NCBI GenBank assembly: GCA_016714985.1
Contig: JADKBS010000027.1
Span: 62,001 to 126,000 of the forward strand
DNA from: Saprospiraceae bacterium
GTDB lineage: Bacteria > Bacteroidota > Bacteroidia > Chitinophagales > Saprospiraceae
Direction: 5' to 3'
DNA: 64,000 bases
Part shown: positions 53,801-61,318 of the stretch, piece after piece
Layout: each line of letters starts with the position of its first letter
Position numbering within the stretch: position 1 is the first letter of the stretch
The notes under the pieces: generated by a model
Seen by the model: only the letters and a program-made list of their open reading frames with translations
Databases searched by the model: none
Told to the model about the DNA's origin: nothing
Translations under genes and position numbers: made by a program

Positions 53801-54441
53801 TGGACGACGGCTGCTCGCCATTGGCGGTGGAAATCAGGAACATTACCTTGGGCAACCCCGATACTTATGCTTGGTTTGTCAACGGTGCGCTGGTGAGCAC
53901 AGACAGTGCTTTGGCCAACCAGATTTTCACGACCAACGATACCATGATTACTGTTTATGACGTCCTGCTCGTCGCTTCCAACGATTGTGGGATAGACAGC
54001 TTGACAAAGCAAGTAACCGTCTATCCACCCAATGTAAGGGCATTTATATCGTCGGACACGACACGGGGCTGCCAACCGCTCACGGTTCATTTCCAGAATT
54101 TTGCCACCCCAGGCGCCACGGTGACTTGGGATTTTGGCGATGGCAACGGCTCCGACCAACCCAACCCGACCCATGTATTCGAAACGCACGGCTTGTTTAC
54201 CGTCTATCAATATGCCTCCAATTGCGGCACCCATACCGACTCTATGCTCATTGAAGTGTTGCAGGCCCCTTCCGTTTCTTTTACCCACGAAGACTATGTC
54301 TGCTTTGGCCAGCCTATCCATTTTGTAATGACTCCCAAAACACTCTGGGCAGTAGCTGGGATTTTGGGGACGGCGATACTTCCACCCTGTTTTCCCCTGA
54401 CCACATCTTTGATACTGTTGGCAATTTTACAGTATCCCTGA
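50833..54441 (+). CDS. Giant PKD-repeat surface protein, part 1
   Basis: Starts with a signal peptide (YFASIIICVCLINFKLWSQ), then a string of PKD and Ig-like beta domains. PKD hallmarks such as YLWNFGDGQTSTEENPDHIY, YAWDFGDGSP and TWDFGDGNGSDQPNP recur about every 85-90 residues, interspersed with cysteine-containing Ig-like domains. Near 54326 one base is lost: HFV and NDSQNTLGSSWDFGDGD are in different frames, so the tail of this frame (after about residue 1165) is out of phase. Whole protein about 1,804 residues; an adhesin-like surface protein exported by type IX secretion. Confidence 0.85.
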   Translation: MKTTKYFASIIICVCLINFKLWSQTDCANYTTNPFPKCACDDCGLIEPNWELVSDSSNVCEGEVFQVSGALSAPLNLIEDYHWYFMDAITGDILYDVLMNDTSYVSFSYIVPNNVPCNQKTVSLDIDLVVTSPTCPTGESCRFKLSGVNVKLRPRASFAPVQEVCITDPVQFSNTTCNNGQTYLWNFGDGQTSTEENPDHIYAAPGVYTVTLIAYNGCGASQPFSRTVTVIGFPTATVDYDLNPTSGCVPVTIHFDNNSVNIDSFDTNDYQWTIDPTSGWFFNPDTVYSENSWNNVITFVSEGQYEVTLEVSNRCGDATWTELIDIYEAPRVQLQNMGNYCEVATIDFSDYVVFGGSIISYLWSVTAPNGTITTYTTASPTGTFNQPGNYTVTVTVGSLTCGNMSANASFFIESPGGTDFTGIPPQVCSSDDAFVLAALPPNGDWGISPNSPALNGNVFDPSLATPNITYTLTYDPPGNCVNQGSVTITVLEAATVNVEDGTIICIENGPYSLQYSPQGGSWTSNNGSVTLGGVFDPLIAGIGTDTLVYTFEDAIGCVITEDALITVEGMPSLVISDTITLCETDENISLPDNLAITTSPTTGVFNWTGPGIVSAASGLFNSSQIGGAGTYTVHVTYRLVDCQATDSVVLIVVPLTAALAGPDTLLCINEATYQLVGNPSGGTWSEANGQDDGLNTNTGLINLNQAGEGTFQYIYTLSEGTSCEASDTVSVEVIDLSDNVSAGNDFEVCEDEPAFTLSGNSPPNGTWTGPGILNGSTGLFDPSLVTPGTTVNLSYCIDNQNVNCPACDLVNVTVNGLPDALFSIIGTTCIGENLNIQHNATNACNYAWDFGDGSPIQNVQNPVYAYPVAGTYTIQFTATSCQGCRSVFSQQVTVSERATPQFAPSIAEGCAVLEVSFENQSQGSNMSFLWDFGNGQTSNLENPGTVAFEQGTTDTVYQVVLAVTNECGTVYFDEDITVFPQPITNFGFDVDDGCSPLAVEIRNITLGNPDTYAWFVNGALVSTDSALANQIFTTNDTMITVYDVLLVASNDCGIDSLTKQVTVYPPNVRAFISSDTTRGCQPLTVHFQNFATPGATVTWDFGDGNGSDQPNPTHVFETHGLFTVYQYASNCGTHTDSMLIEVLQAPSVSFTHEDYVCFGQPIHFVMTPKTLWAVAGILGTAILPPCFPLTTSLILLAILQYP

Positions 54442-54455
54442 CGGGGTTTTCGGCA

Positions 54456-56246
54456 TTGAACAACTGTCCATCTACCTTCTCAAGCCCCGTACAGGTATTG
54501 CCGCTGCCTGTCGTAGGCTTTACGCCCTCTGCAACTGAAGGATGTGCCCCCTTCACCGTGACCTTCTCCAACACGAGCTTCGGCCCTACCTCCTATGCCT
54601 GGGACTTTGGCGATGGCGAGACCAGCAACTTGACAAGCCCCATTCACATTTTCGAGACCCCTGGCACGTATCAGGTCATGCTGATTGGAACCGACAATTT
54701 TGGTTGCTCGGCTGACTCCACCATCTTCAACATCATCGTGCATGGATTGCCCACCAGCAATTTCAATTTGAACGACGTTGCGTTTTGTAGCGGCGTTGAC
54801 TCCATTTTCACGGACAACCTGTCCGCTGGCGGCATACAATATGAATGGGCATGGAGCAATGGTTCGGAATCCACTTTGTTTGAGCCTGGTTTCTTGTTGG
54901 CAGATACTGGATTGTTCACCCTTACGCTCATTGTCGAAAACCAATTTGCTTGCCGAGATACTTCTTCAAGAACGGTCAACTTATTGGGTACCCCAGCGGC
55001 TGTCATCCCAACCGGCGATTTTGATGGATGCGCACCACATAGCGTCCATTTCGATAATGGCTCCAGATACGCCGATAATTTTATCTGGGATTTTGGCGAT
55101 GGGAACACAAGCACCGATTCGTTGCCGAGCCACCAATTCGCCACCGATGGCTCCTTTCTTGTCCAATTGATTGCCGCAAACCTGAATGGTTGCCCGCCCG
55201 ATACCGCCCTAACGACCGTCACCGTATTTCCGGTGCCCATAGCAAAATTTCAGGTGGACGCCCCCTTGCTTTGCGGGCTTCCCTATGACGTCAACATCAC
55301 CAACCAGACCACCGGTGCTTTTGACTATGCTTGGGACTTTGACAACGGGCAGGTTTCCGATGATTTTGAACCCAGCCTTAGCTATACCGTCCCCGCCGAT
55401 TATACCATCCAATTGGTTGCAGCAAACCAATTTAACTGCCAGGATACTTTCGAGCTGACCGTGTCGGCCAACCTCCAGCCCGAATCCGCCATTGGTTCGC
55501 TGTTGTACCAAGGCTGCGAACCCGACACTATCCAATTCATGGACGAGTCCACGGATGCGACCTCGTGGCATTGGGACTTTGGCGATGGCAACACCTCCAC
55601 GGAGGCCAACCCCATCCATGTCTTTGAAGAGGATGGCGAATACAGCGTGCAATTGGTCACCAGCTACAACGACGTTTGCTTCGACAGCCTTGAAGTGCTC
55701 GGCCATGTGCTGGTGCTGCCCTCCCCGGTCGCCGATTTCACTTGGACCGACCTCACGGATGGCCTTGTGTCCTTCACCAATGCCTCCATTGACGCCATCT
55801 CCTATGATTGGGATTTTGGGGACGGCACCCACTCCTCCGAGTTTTCACCGACCTATGAATACAATGAGAACGGGATATGGAGCGTGGTGCTGACGGCCAC
55901 CCATGCCAATGGCTGCGAGTCCAAAAAACAAGTGGCCGTCGCCCCCGGCATATTCTACGGGCTGTATTTCCCGAATGCCATGTCCCCTGAAAGCGGGATT
56001 GGGGATGTGAAAGTCTTCAAGCCCACCGGGATAGGCATAAAATCCTATTATGTCAAGGTCTTCTCGCCTTGGGGCCAGTTGGTCTGGTTTTCCGACAAAT
56101 TGGACGGCGAACAACCCGGCGAGGTCTGGGACGGCAGGTTCAAGGGGGAGGTCGTCCCACAAGGGGCCTATGCCTACTTGTATGAGGTCACTTTTATCAA
56201 CTCCGTAACAAGAATGAACAAAGGAACCGTACTGGTCATTCGTTGA
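54456..56246 (+). CDS. Giant PKD-repeat surface protein, part 2 with type B T9SS C-terminus
   Basis: Continuation of the PKD array (YAWDFGDGETSNLTSPIHIF, FIWDFGDGNTSTDSLPSHQF, WHWDFGDGNTSTEANPIHVF) ending in a type B sorting domain, the gliding-motility-associated kind: FYGLYFPNAMSPESGIGDV, YYVKVFSPWGQLVW, GEVWDGRFKGEVVPQGAYAY and MNKGTVLVIR. The start codon of this frame is an artefact of the upstream one-base loss; the true frame begins near 54326. The type B domain agrees with pairing to a PorP/SprF protein. Confidence 0.85.
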   Translation: MNNCPSTFSSPVQVLPLPVVGFTPSATEGCAPFTVTFSNTSFGPTSYAWDFGDGETSNLTSPIHIFETPGTYQVMLIGTDNFGCSADSTIFNIIVHGLPTSNFNLNDVAFCSGVDSIFTDNLSAGGIQYEWAWSNGSESTLFEPGFLLADTGLFTLTLIVENQFACRDTSSRTVNLLGTPAAVIPTGDFDGCAPHSVHFDNGSRYADNFIWDFGDGNTSTDSLPSHQFATDGSFLVQLIAANLNGCPPDTALTTVTVFPVPIAKFQVDAPLLCGLPYDVNITNQTTGAFDYAWDFDNGQVSDDFEPSLSYTVPADYTIQLVAANQFNCQDTFELTVSANLQPESAIGSLLYQGCEPDTIQFMDESTDATSWHWDFGDGNTSTEANPIHVFEEDGEYSVQLVTSYNDVCFDSLEVLGHVLVLPSPVADFTWTDLTDGLVSFTNASIDAISYDWDFGDGTHSSEFSPTYEYNENGIWSVVLTATHANGCESKKQVAVAPGIFYGLYFPNAMSPESGIGDVKVFKPTGIGIKSYYVKVFSPWGQLVWFSDKLDGEQPGEVWDGRFKGEVVPQGAYAYLYEVTFINSVTRMNKGTVLVIR

Positions 56247-56288
56247 GGCGGGAGGATGGAGTATTGCCGGTGTCGGCCACCAAAAAGA

Positions 56289-56329
56289 AAACGGCCACAC
56301 AAGAACGAATCCTGTGTGGCCGTTTGTTT
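56289..56329 (+). terminator. Terminator of the PorP-PKD operon
   Basis: A 13-bp perfect stem (AAACGGCCACACA at 56289-56301 with 56313-56325) followed by GTTTCTC. It lies 42 bases after the stop of the PKD gene. Confidence 0.8.
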
Positions 56330-56384
56330 CTCAAAAAAAGACTCACAGAGGTACACTTTTCTACTATTCAATACTTTTATGCTT

Positions 56385-56470
56385 GCCTCTCACAACTCCC
56401 CCCGAAACGCACGGTCTAATAGCGACGATTTCAGGGTGCGGAGGTGGTGTAGTTTTTGGGTGGCCAGATT
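56385..56470 (-). pseudogene. Remnant of an hsdS 3' end, copy B
   Basis: The minus strand reads LATQKLHHLRTLKSSLLDRA-FRGEL and a stop, an undamaged frame for the last 25 or so codons of a type I S subunit but with no gene upstream. It aligns with copy A at 49227-49310, in the same orientation. The two copies bracket the PorP-PKD operon. Confidence 0.8.
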
Positions 56471-56608
56471 TCCGAAATCTCGAAGATTTACCGAATCATC
56501 CCTCCCTTTAACATCCTTTCAGGAATCAAAAATTGGCCATTGTCGCTTTACTCGAACTTTTCGTCGTTATTTTTTATGTAGTTGACGCTTTTATAGCTTC
56601 TTTGGTTT

Positions 56609-57079
56609 GTGGTAAAAAGGAGTGACATATTATCCGAATTGAATTCATATTTGGCAGCCATTGCATTGGAGGTTGAACAAATGAATTCGTGCTTGATAGA
56701 GCATGGTCATATTATTGATACAACGAATGACCAAGTTGGCGGTGCTCAAATTGCACCAGAAAGCGAACCGATTGCAAATTCCAGTTGGGTAATCGTGACC
56801 ACATCATCCAGAGAATTTCATGAGTTAGAGATTTATGATTCTGAGCTAGTCCAAGAAATCCACAGCCCGCTTTCAAGGTTCAAAACCACGTTTGTGCCAA
56901 TAGCCAAAACGCTTGGCCATACGCCTCATTTTGTAAAACCAAGGGACTTTAATGTCTCCAACCTGCATTTCCATAGTGACAAGGAGGAATCCAGCGTTCA
57001 AGCAATGTCGCTTGGGCTAAAATCCTTGTATTATGGATGCTCAAGAAAGAAAATCAGAAAAGGCGGAGAATCGTTCTGA
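56609..57079 (+). CDS. Hypothetical protein of unknown function
   Basis: A 156-residue frame opening with GTG or, less likely, ATG 56681. It is soluble, helical at first (ILSELNSYLAAIALEVEQMNSC) and beta-rich later (SSWVIVTTSSREFHELEIY). I recognise no family. A small membrane-protein frame begins inside its 3' end in another phase. It lies between the PorP-PKD operon and the type I restriction operon. Confidence 0.5.
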   Translation: MVKRSDILSELNSYLAAIALEVEQMNSCLIEHGHIIDTTNDQVGGAQIAPESEPIANSSWVIVTTSSREFHELEIYDSELVQEIHSPLSRFKTTFVPIAKTLGHTPHFVKPRDFNVSNLHFHSDKEESSVQAMSLGLKSLYYGCSRKKIRKGGESF

Positions 57080-57170
57080 ACCTAAATCGTGGGAAAAACG
57101 GCTAAGAGAATTTGAAATAATTCTAATGCTGGCCACTATTGTCAAACTGATTCTTGAATTGATTTCTTAG
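57033..57170 (+). CDS. Small single-span membrane protein
   Basis: A 45-residue frame from ATG 57033: a charged head (MDAQERKSEKAENRSEPKSW) and one hydrophobic helix (IILMLATIVKLILELIS) at the C-terminus. It overlaps the previous gene by 47 bases in another phase and is followed 16 bases later by a terminator, which supports it being real. Function unknown. Confidence 0.5.
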   Translation: MDAQERKSEKAENRSEPKSWEKRLREFEIILMLATIVKLILELIS

Positions 57171-57185
57171 CGCCGACTACGAGAA

Positions 57186-57217
57186 AGCCAAGGGGAGCAA
57201 AACCGCTCCCCTTGGCT
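57186..57217. terminator. Terminator between convergent units
   Basis: A 13-bp perfect stem, AGCCAAGGGGAGC (57186-57198) with GCTCCCCTTGGCT (57205-57217) and an AAAACC loop. It separates the plus-strand small gene from the minus-strand end of hsdS. Confidence 0.85.
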
Positions 57218-57243
57218 CTTGTAAAATCATTTGATTAGCCTCC

Positions 57244-58077
57244 TCACAACTCCCCCCGAAACGCTTGGTCTAATAGTGACGATTTCAGGGATTGGAGGGA
57301 TTTGAGTTTTTGCTGATAATAGGCATTCATTTTTTCAATTCTTTCAAAAAGGGTTTTGTACTTGGTTACGATACGCTTTTGTTCTTCGTAATGGGGAATT
57401 GGAATAATGGTATCCTTAATCTTTGAAAGATTTAAATTGGCTTGTGTCCCACCATCGGATAAAGCCCTGATTGCTTCGTAATTGTTTTGGAAAAACAACT
57501 TTATGAAGTCCTTGAAAAATGGATGGTCGGTATAAAATTCAATTGCTGCACAAGCCTGATTTGTAGCGGCTTCAATGAGCAGTTCTGTTATTTGTCCCCG
57601 TGTTTTACCCTGCCCGTATAAGGCAATTATAAGTGTATGCTTAGGGAAAATCTTGCAGTTTGTTTCAGCCAATGCCTTTTCAGAAATGAATTTTTCCGCT
57701 TTGATTATAAAGGGGGCATTGGTTGCACTACTTGTTACCCATGCAATTTCCCCGTCGTAATATTCCTTCTTTGTTGTGAGAGGTGTTGCCCCTGTATTTA
57801 TTTGGGTGTAGTCGGCTAACCTTATCGTTGTCCAGCCTTTAGGAAGTTCAAATTCTTGCTTTGCAACCTTTTCAAATGTGCTTTTCGAGAATTTTGATTT
57901 TATGGCCTTTTGCAAATTCTCAATGAAAGATAGTGCATGTTCATCATCGTTGTTCTGTGCAATCAGTTTGCCAGAAACAGCATCATTCAAAATCGCCTTT
58001 CCAAGTTCCCCCGTCCTTTTGATGTTCCCTTCCAGCAGGGCAATGGCCTTGTCTATCCGCTCAAAAAGGGCATCCAA
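57244..58077 (-). CDS. hsdS: Type I restriction specificity subunit HsdS, C-terminal part
   Basis: The central helical spacer (DALFERIDKAIALLEGNIKRTGELGKAIL), second target-recognition domain (FELPKGWTTIRLADYTQINTGATP...GGTQANLNLSKIKDTIIPIP) and C-terminal helix (YYQQKLKSLQSLKSSLLDQA) of an S subunit. The true frame begins upstream at PEQTRIVAKL, on the far side of a nine-G tract (58107-58115). Its last 60 bases are repeated as remnants at 49227 and 56385. Confidence 0.88.
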   Translation of the reverse strand: MDALFERIDKAIALLEGNIKRTGELGKAILNDAVSGKLIAQNNDDEHALSFIENLQKAIKSKFSKSTFEKVAKQEFELPKGWTTIRLADYTQINTGATPLTTKKEYYDGEIAWVTSSATNAPFIIKAEKFISEKALAETNCKIFPKHTLIIALYGQGKTRGQITELLIEAATNQACAAIEFYTDHPFFKDFIKLFFQNNYEAIRALSDGGTQANLNLSKIKDTIIPIPHYEEQKRIVTKYKTLFERIEKMNAYYQQKLKSLQSLKSSLLDQAFRGEL

Positions 58078-58570
58078 CTTGGCAACGATGCGGGTCTGTT
58101 CGGGGAGGGGGGGGGAGGGGAAATTTTATACTTGCCAACTTTTGACCGTTAACATTAGGCTGTGCTGCACCAATTACTTTATCATCAACCTGTTGCCAAT
58201 ACTCTTTTGATTGAAAATACCAATAAAGAAATCGGGGTAAGATTTTAGATTTTTCGGGAACAATTCTAATTAGGTATGATGCAAAAACGGCTTCAACATC
58301 ATCTTCAAAAAGGTAAGATTTTCCCGCTGTTGCACCTGTTCTTGCAAAAAGAATGTCTCCTTTGTTTAGTAGGTATTTAGGAGCTTCGCTTTTAGAAATG
58401 TCAGAAAGTGGAACTTGTGACCAATCAATTTTTCCACCTTGAATGTCCGTTATTCTGACATAAGCATAGTGTCCAGAATCGCTTTTTTGTCCAGTGTACC
58501 CGTACTGAATAGCAGTGGAAACACTTTCAACATTTGTTAGATTTGACCAAAGCCTTTTTTCAAACTCCAT
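58061..58570 (-). CDS. hsdS: HsdS, N-terminal part (first recognition domain)
   Basis: First target-recognition domain of the S subunit: YVRITDIQGGKIDWSQVPLSDI, GDILFARTGATAGKSYLFE and GAAQPNVNGQKLASIKFPLPPPP. The poly-C (poly-G on the plus strand) tract of nine puts the frame into RTDPHRCQVGCPF and a stop; a tract of eight restores a continuous HsdS of 441 residues with the part at 57244-58077. The start overlaps the end of hsdM by 11 bases. S subunits set the DNA sequence recognised by the HsdRMS complex. Confidence 0.88.
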   Translation of the reverse strand: MEFEKRLWSNLTNVESVSTAIQYGYTGQKSDSGHYAYVRITDIQGGKIDWSQVPLSDISKSEAPKYLLNKGDILFARTGATAGKSYLFEDDVEAVFASYLIRIVPEKSKILPRFLYWYFQSKEYWQQVDDKVIGAAQPNVNGQKLASIKFPLPPPPRTDPHRCQVGCPF

Positions 58571-59783
58571 CCGTCAACACGTTTTCAATTTCAAAAATCA
58601 GGTTTGCAATCTGTTCATCGTCCCGTTTGATACTGGCAAGAATTTCGGCGGGCGGTAGGTGGTCTATGTCCGTTACCTTGGCGGGGTTCTTCGCCGAAAG
58701 GTCGTAGTCCTGTATTTGGTTGGCCTTCACCGTCCAACTGTTCGGGGTCGTGCTTCGCTGTGGGTACAGTCGGACAAATTCTTCCAATTGCTCAAACTGT
58801 ATCGGCTTGTTTTTGGTGAGCTTGGCTTCTGGGTTTACTTCGTAGTACCAAATTTCAGCAGTGCCGCCTTTGCGGTCAAAGAAGATGACGTTGGTTTTTA
58901 CGCCGCTATAAGGCAAGAAAACCCCAGCTGGGAGGCTTAGGACGGTGTGCAGGTTGAAGTTCTCCAATAGCTCCTTTTTCACCGCTTGGAAGGCGTTGTT
59001 GGTCTGGAAAAGCACCCCTTCCGGCACTACGATTGCGGCCTTGCCTCCCACCTTCAGCATTTTCATAAAATGCTGGAGGAACAGCAATTCCGTTGCGTTG
59101 CTGGCAATGGGAAAGTTTTGCTGTATCTGGCTTTTCTCCTTCCCGCCAAACGGCGGATTGGCCAAAATGATGTCGTGCCTGTCCCGTTCCTGAATGTCTT
59201 GGATGTTGAAGGTAAGGGTGTTTTCCTTGGCAATATTGGGTTGCTCCATCCCATGCAAAATCATGTTCATCATGCACATGGTATAGGCCAACGGCGTTTT
59301 TTCCCTACCGTAGAACGTGCTTTCCTGCAAACGGATATTATCGTCCGTCTTGCTGGCCTTGGCCTTCATTTCCAAAAAGGCTTCAATCAGGAAGCCCCCC
59401 GTACCTGTTGCCCCATCATAGACCGTTTGGCCGATTTCGGGGTTCACTGCCTGCACCATTGCTTTGATAACGGGCCTGGGTGTATAAAACTCCCCGCTGT
59501 TGCCTCCATCGTTCCCCATGCCCCGCAAAAGCCGTTCATAGACTTCGCCCAACTCGAAAAGCTCCGATTTGCTTTGAAAATTGAGTTCGTCCACAATATC
59601 CAGCACTTCCCGCAAGGTGTTGCCGTTTGCAATACGGTTGTCCAGAAACTCGAAAATAGCACTGTCCAGAAACTTCAAGAACAGAATCCAGCTAATCTGT
59701 TCGGTGTAGTGCATCGCCCCGCTAATTCCATCGTCACGGCGTAGGATGTCGGTGATTCGGTCAATTTTTTGTTGGAGTGCCAT
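58560..59783 (-). CDS. hsdM: Type I DNA adenine methyltransferase HsdM
   Basis: A 407-residue M subunit, somewhat short for the family. The SAM-binding motif is TVYDGATGTGGFLIEAF and the N6-adenine catalytic motif is NPPF in DIILANPPFGGKE. The N-terminal helical domain (DGISGAMHYTEQISWILFLKFLD) contacts HsdS. It methylates the host recognition site and forms the restriction complex with HsdS and HsdR. Order on the strand: hsdR, two EAD11 genes, hsdM, hsdS. Confidence 0.92.
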   Translation of the reverse strand: MALQQKIDRITDILRRDDGISGAMHYTEQISWILFLKFLDSAIFEFLDNRIANGNTLREVLDIVDELNFQSKSELFELGEVYERLLRGMGNDGGNSGEFYTPRPVIKAMVQAVNPEIGQTVYDGATGTGGFLIEAFLEMKAKASKTDDNIRLQESTFYGREKTPLAYTMCMMNMILHGMEQPNIAKENTLTFNIQDIQERDRHDIILANPPFGGKEKSQIQQNFPIASNATELLFLQHFMKMLKVGGKAAIVVPEGVLFQTNNAFQAVKKELLENFNLHTVLSLPAGVFLPYSGVKTNVIFFDRKGGTAEIWYYEVNPEAKLTKNKPIQFEQLEEFVRLYPQRSTTPNSWTVKANQIQDYDLSAKNPAKVTDIDHLPPAEILASIKRDDEQIANLIFEIENVLTDGV

Positions 59784-59786
59784 TGG

Positions 59787-59826
59787 TGGGTGATAATGGT
59801 TGATAGCGGTTGATAAGGGTTGATGG
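59787..59826. repeat. GGTTGATAA-type repeat upstream of hsdM
   Basis: Short direct repeats (TGATAATGGTTGATAGCGG, then GGTTGATAAGGGTTGATGGG) fill the 50-base gap between hsdM and the EAD11 gene. The same GGTTGAT words build the 23-bp inverted repeat upstream of purL at 47254. Confidence 0.65.
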
Positions 59827-59835
59827 GTGACGGGG

Positions 59836-60570
59836 TTAGATGATTAGTTTGTGTTTGACTTCTTTGCGGAAGTCAATATATGAGTCCAGTATATTGTTGG
59901 AAATTTCAAATAAATTGTCAAGTCTTGTTTGGTAAACTTCTTTTGTTAATTGCCTATGCGTATTAGGGCTTCCAAGAAACAATGTAAAATCAGACTTGGA
60001 AGCTGGCTTTTGGGCGATATAAAAAAAGGTGTCCTTCATAAATAGCGAAAGTCTATCAATAGCCTCAACAAGATTGTTAGAACATGTGGCTATTGATGGT
60101 GTTAAGAATTCATTCGATGGGTCATCTAAGAACATTGCAAATTGTTCAAGCCCATACTTCGTGCTATTTTTGATTGTGTTTTTTTCAGTTAGCTCGACAA
60201 CAATATTGAATAGGAACTGGTAGTTTGCAACTTTATCAGATTTGAAAAAAATCGCTTTATCATGTTCCAAAATCTCCTTTGATTTTAAAGAAGCAGCGAA
60301 GGTAGTTTTTTCCCCCTTACCAATTTTGTCGGCATAGGTTAGCAGGGTTTCTGTTATCCTGTTGGATTCCAAATCTTCTTGCTCTTTGCCGATAGTCCCC
60401 TTCAAAATTTGTTCTTCCAATCTGTGCTTCCTACCCTTCAATATCAAAAGCCCGTCCTCCCCTTCGCCCCCTTTTGCTTCCACCATTTTTAGCATTTCTT
60501 CAATGGCTTCACTGTGTTTATTTGCAGCAATCAAGGCTTTCAATCGGTTGGCTGTTTCTTTGTTGTCCAT
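59836..60570 (-). CDS. EAD11-domain protein 1 in the type I RM operon
   Basis: A 244-residue protein. The N-terminal 80 residues fit effector-associated domain 11 (EAD11): RLKALIAANKHSEAIEEMLKM, LLILKGRKHRLEEQILKGTI and the ending ESNRITETLLTYADKIG. The C-terminal 150 residues (FKSDKVANYQFLFNIVVEL...NNILDSYIDFRKEVKHKLII) match no family I know. It is 36% or so similar by eye to its neighbour and is followed by hsdM after 50 bases. EADs in immune loci connect sensors with effectors; the effector here is unknown. Confidence 0.72.
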   Translation of the reverse strand: MDNKETANRLKALIAANKHSEAIEEMLKMVEAKGGEGEDGLLILKGRKHRLEEQILKGTIGKEQEDLESNRITETLLTYADKIGKGEKTTFAASLKSKEILEHDKAIFFKSDKVANYQFLFNIVVELTEKNTIKNSTKYGLEQFAMFLDDPSNEFLTPSIATCSNNLVEAIDRLSLFMKDTFFYIAQKPASKSDFTLFLGSPNTHRQLTKEVYQTRLDNLFEISNNILDSYIDFRKEVKHKLII

Positions 60571-60579
60571 TTTAGAAGA

Positions 60580-61299
60580 TTAGATAAATAGTTTGCGTTT
60601 GACTTCACTTCTGAAATCCCTATAAGCATTGATTGTATTTGTTGCCAACTTGTCCAAAGTGCTATCAAGTTCTTTGTTCTTTTTTGCGCTGCCTTTGGAA
60701 TCTTCGGAGAAGTACGCTAATTCGTACGTATCGCTGAACATTCCTTTCTTTTCAAATTCTTCTTCAAGGAAGTCGGTGAGTTCATCCAATAAAATCATTA
60801 GTGATTTGACTTTGTTTGAAATCACTGCACTTACAAATTCATTGTCTGGATGACTTAGGAAATTGAAAAAATCTATCAGCTTGTCTTTGTCACTGGTTTT
60901 GTATGTTCGGTATTCAGTTAAATTTCCAGTAATGCTGTTCAAATTGTCAAAGTCTATTACGTATTCAGATTCTTTGAAAATAACCCTATCATGTTCCATT
61001 CCTTCTTTTGAATAGGTTTCAAGGTGGAAACTAACTGTCTTTCCTTTGCCGATTCTGTCAACATAGGTTAACAGGGTATCTGTTATCTTATTGGATTCCA
61101 AATTGGCATTTTCCAGGCTAATCGTGCCCCGTGCAATCTGTTCGTCCAACCTGTTTTTTCTTCCTAGCAAAACATAAAGCCCATTTGCTCCGTCGCCCTC
61201 GGTTGATTTTAGCATTTCAAACATTTCTCTAATCGCTTCGCCTTGCTTATTTTGGGCAATCAAATCTTTGAGCTGTAATGCTTTTTCTTTGGCTTCCAT
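60580..61299 (-). CDS. EAD11-domain protein 2 in the type I RM operon
   Basis: A 239-residue protein from ATG 61299, 19 bases after hsdR. The EAD11-like N-terminus (QLKDLIAQNKQGEAIREMFEM, LYVLLGRKNRLDEQIARGTI, ESNKITDTLLTYVDRIGKG) is clearly paralogous with the next gene, and so is the C-terminal part (FKESEYVIDFDNL...INAYRDFRSEVKRKLFI). Tandem duplication inside the hsd operon, with both copies intact, suggests a retained function in or around restriction. Confidence 0.72.
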   Translation of the reverse strand: MEAKEKALQLKDLIAQNKQGEAIREMFEMLKSTEGDGANGLYVLLGRKNRLDEQIARGTISLENANLESNKITDTLLTYVDRIGKGKTVSFHLETYSKEGMEHDRVIFKESEYVIDFDNLNSITGNLTEYRTYKTSDKDKLIDFFNFLSHPDNEFVSAVISNKVKSLMILLDELTDFLEEEFEKKGMFSDTYELAYFSEDSKGSAKKNKELDSTLDKLATNTINAYRDFRSEVKRKLFI

Positions 61300-61318
61300 C
61301 CTGTTCAGTGGTTTGGTT

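Noticed and set aside
53602..54321. Minus-strand frames under the PKD gene
   Set aside because: Shadows of the repetitive PKD coding sequence.
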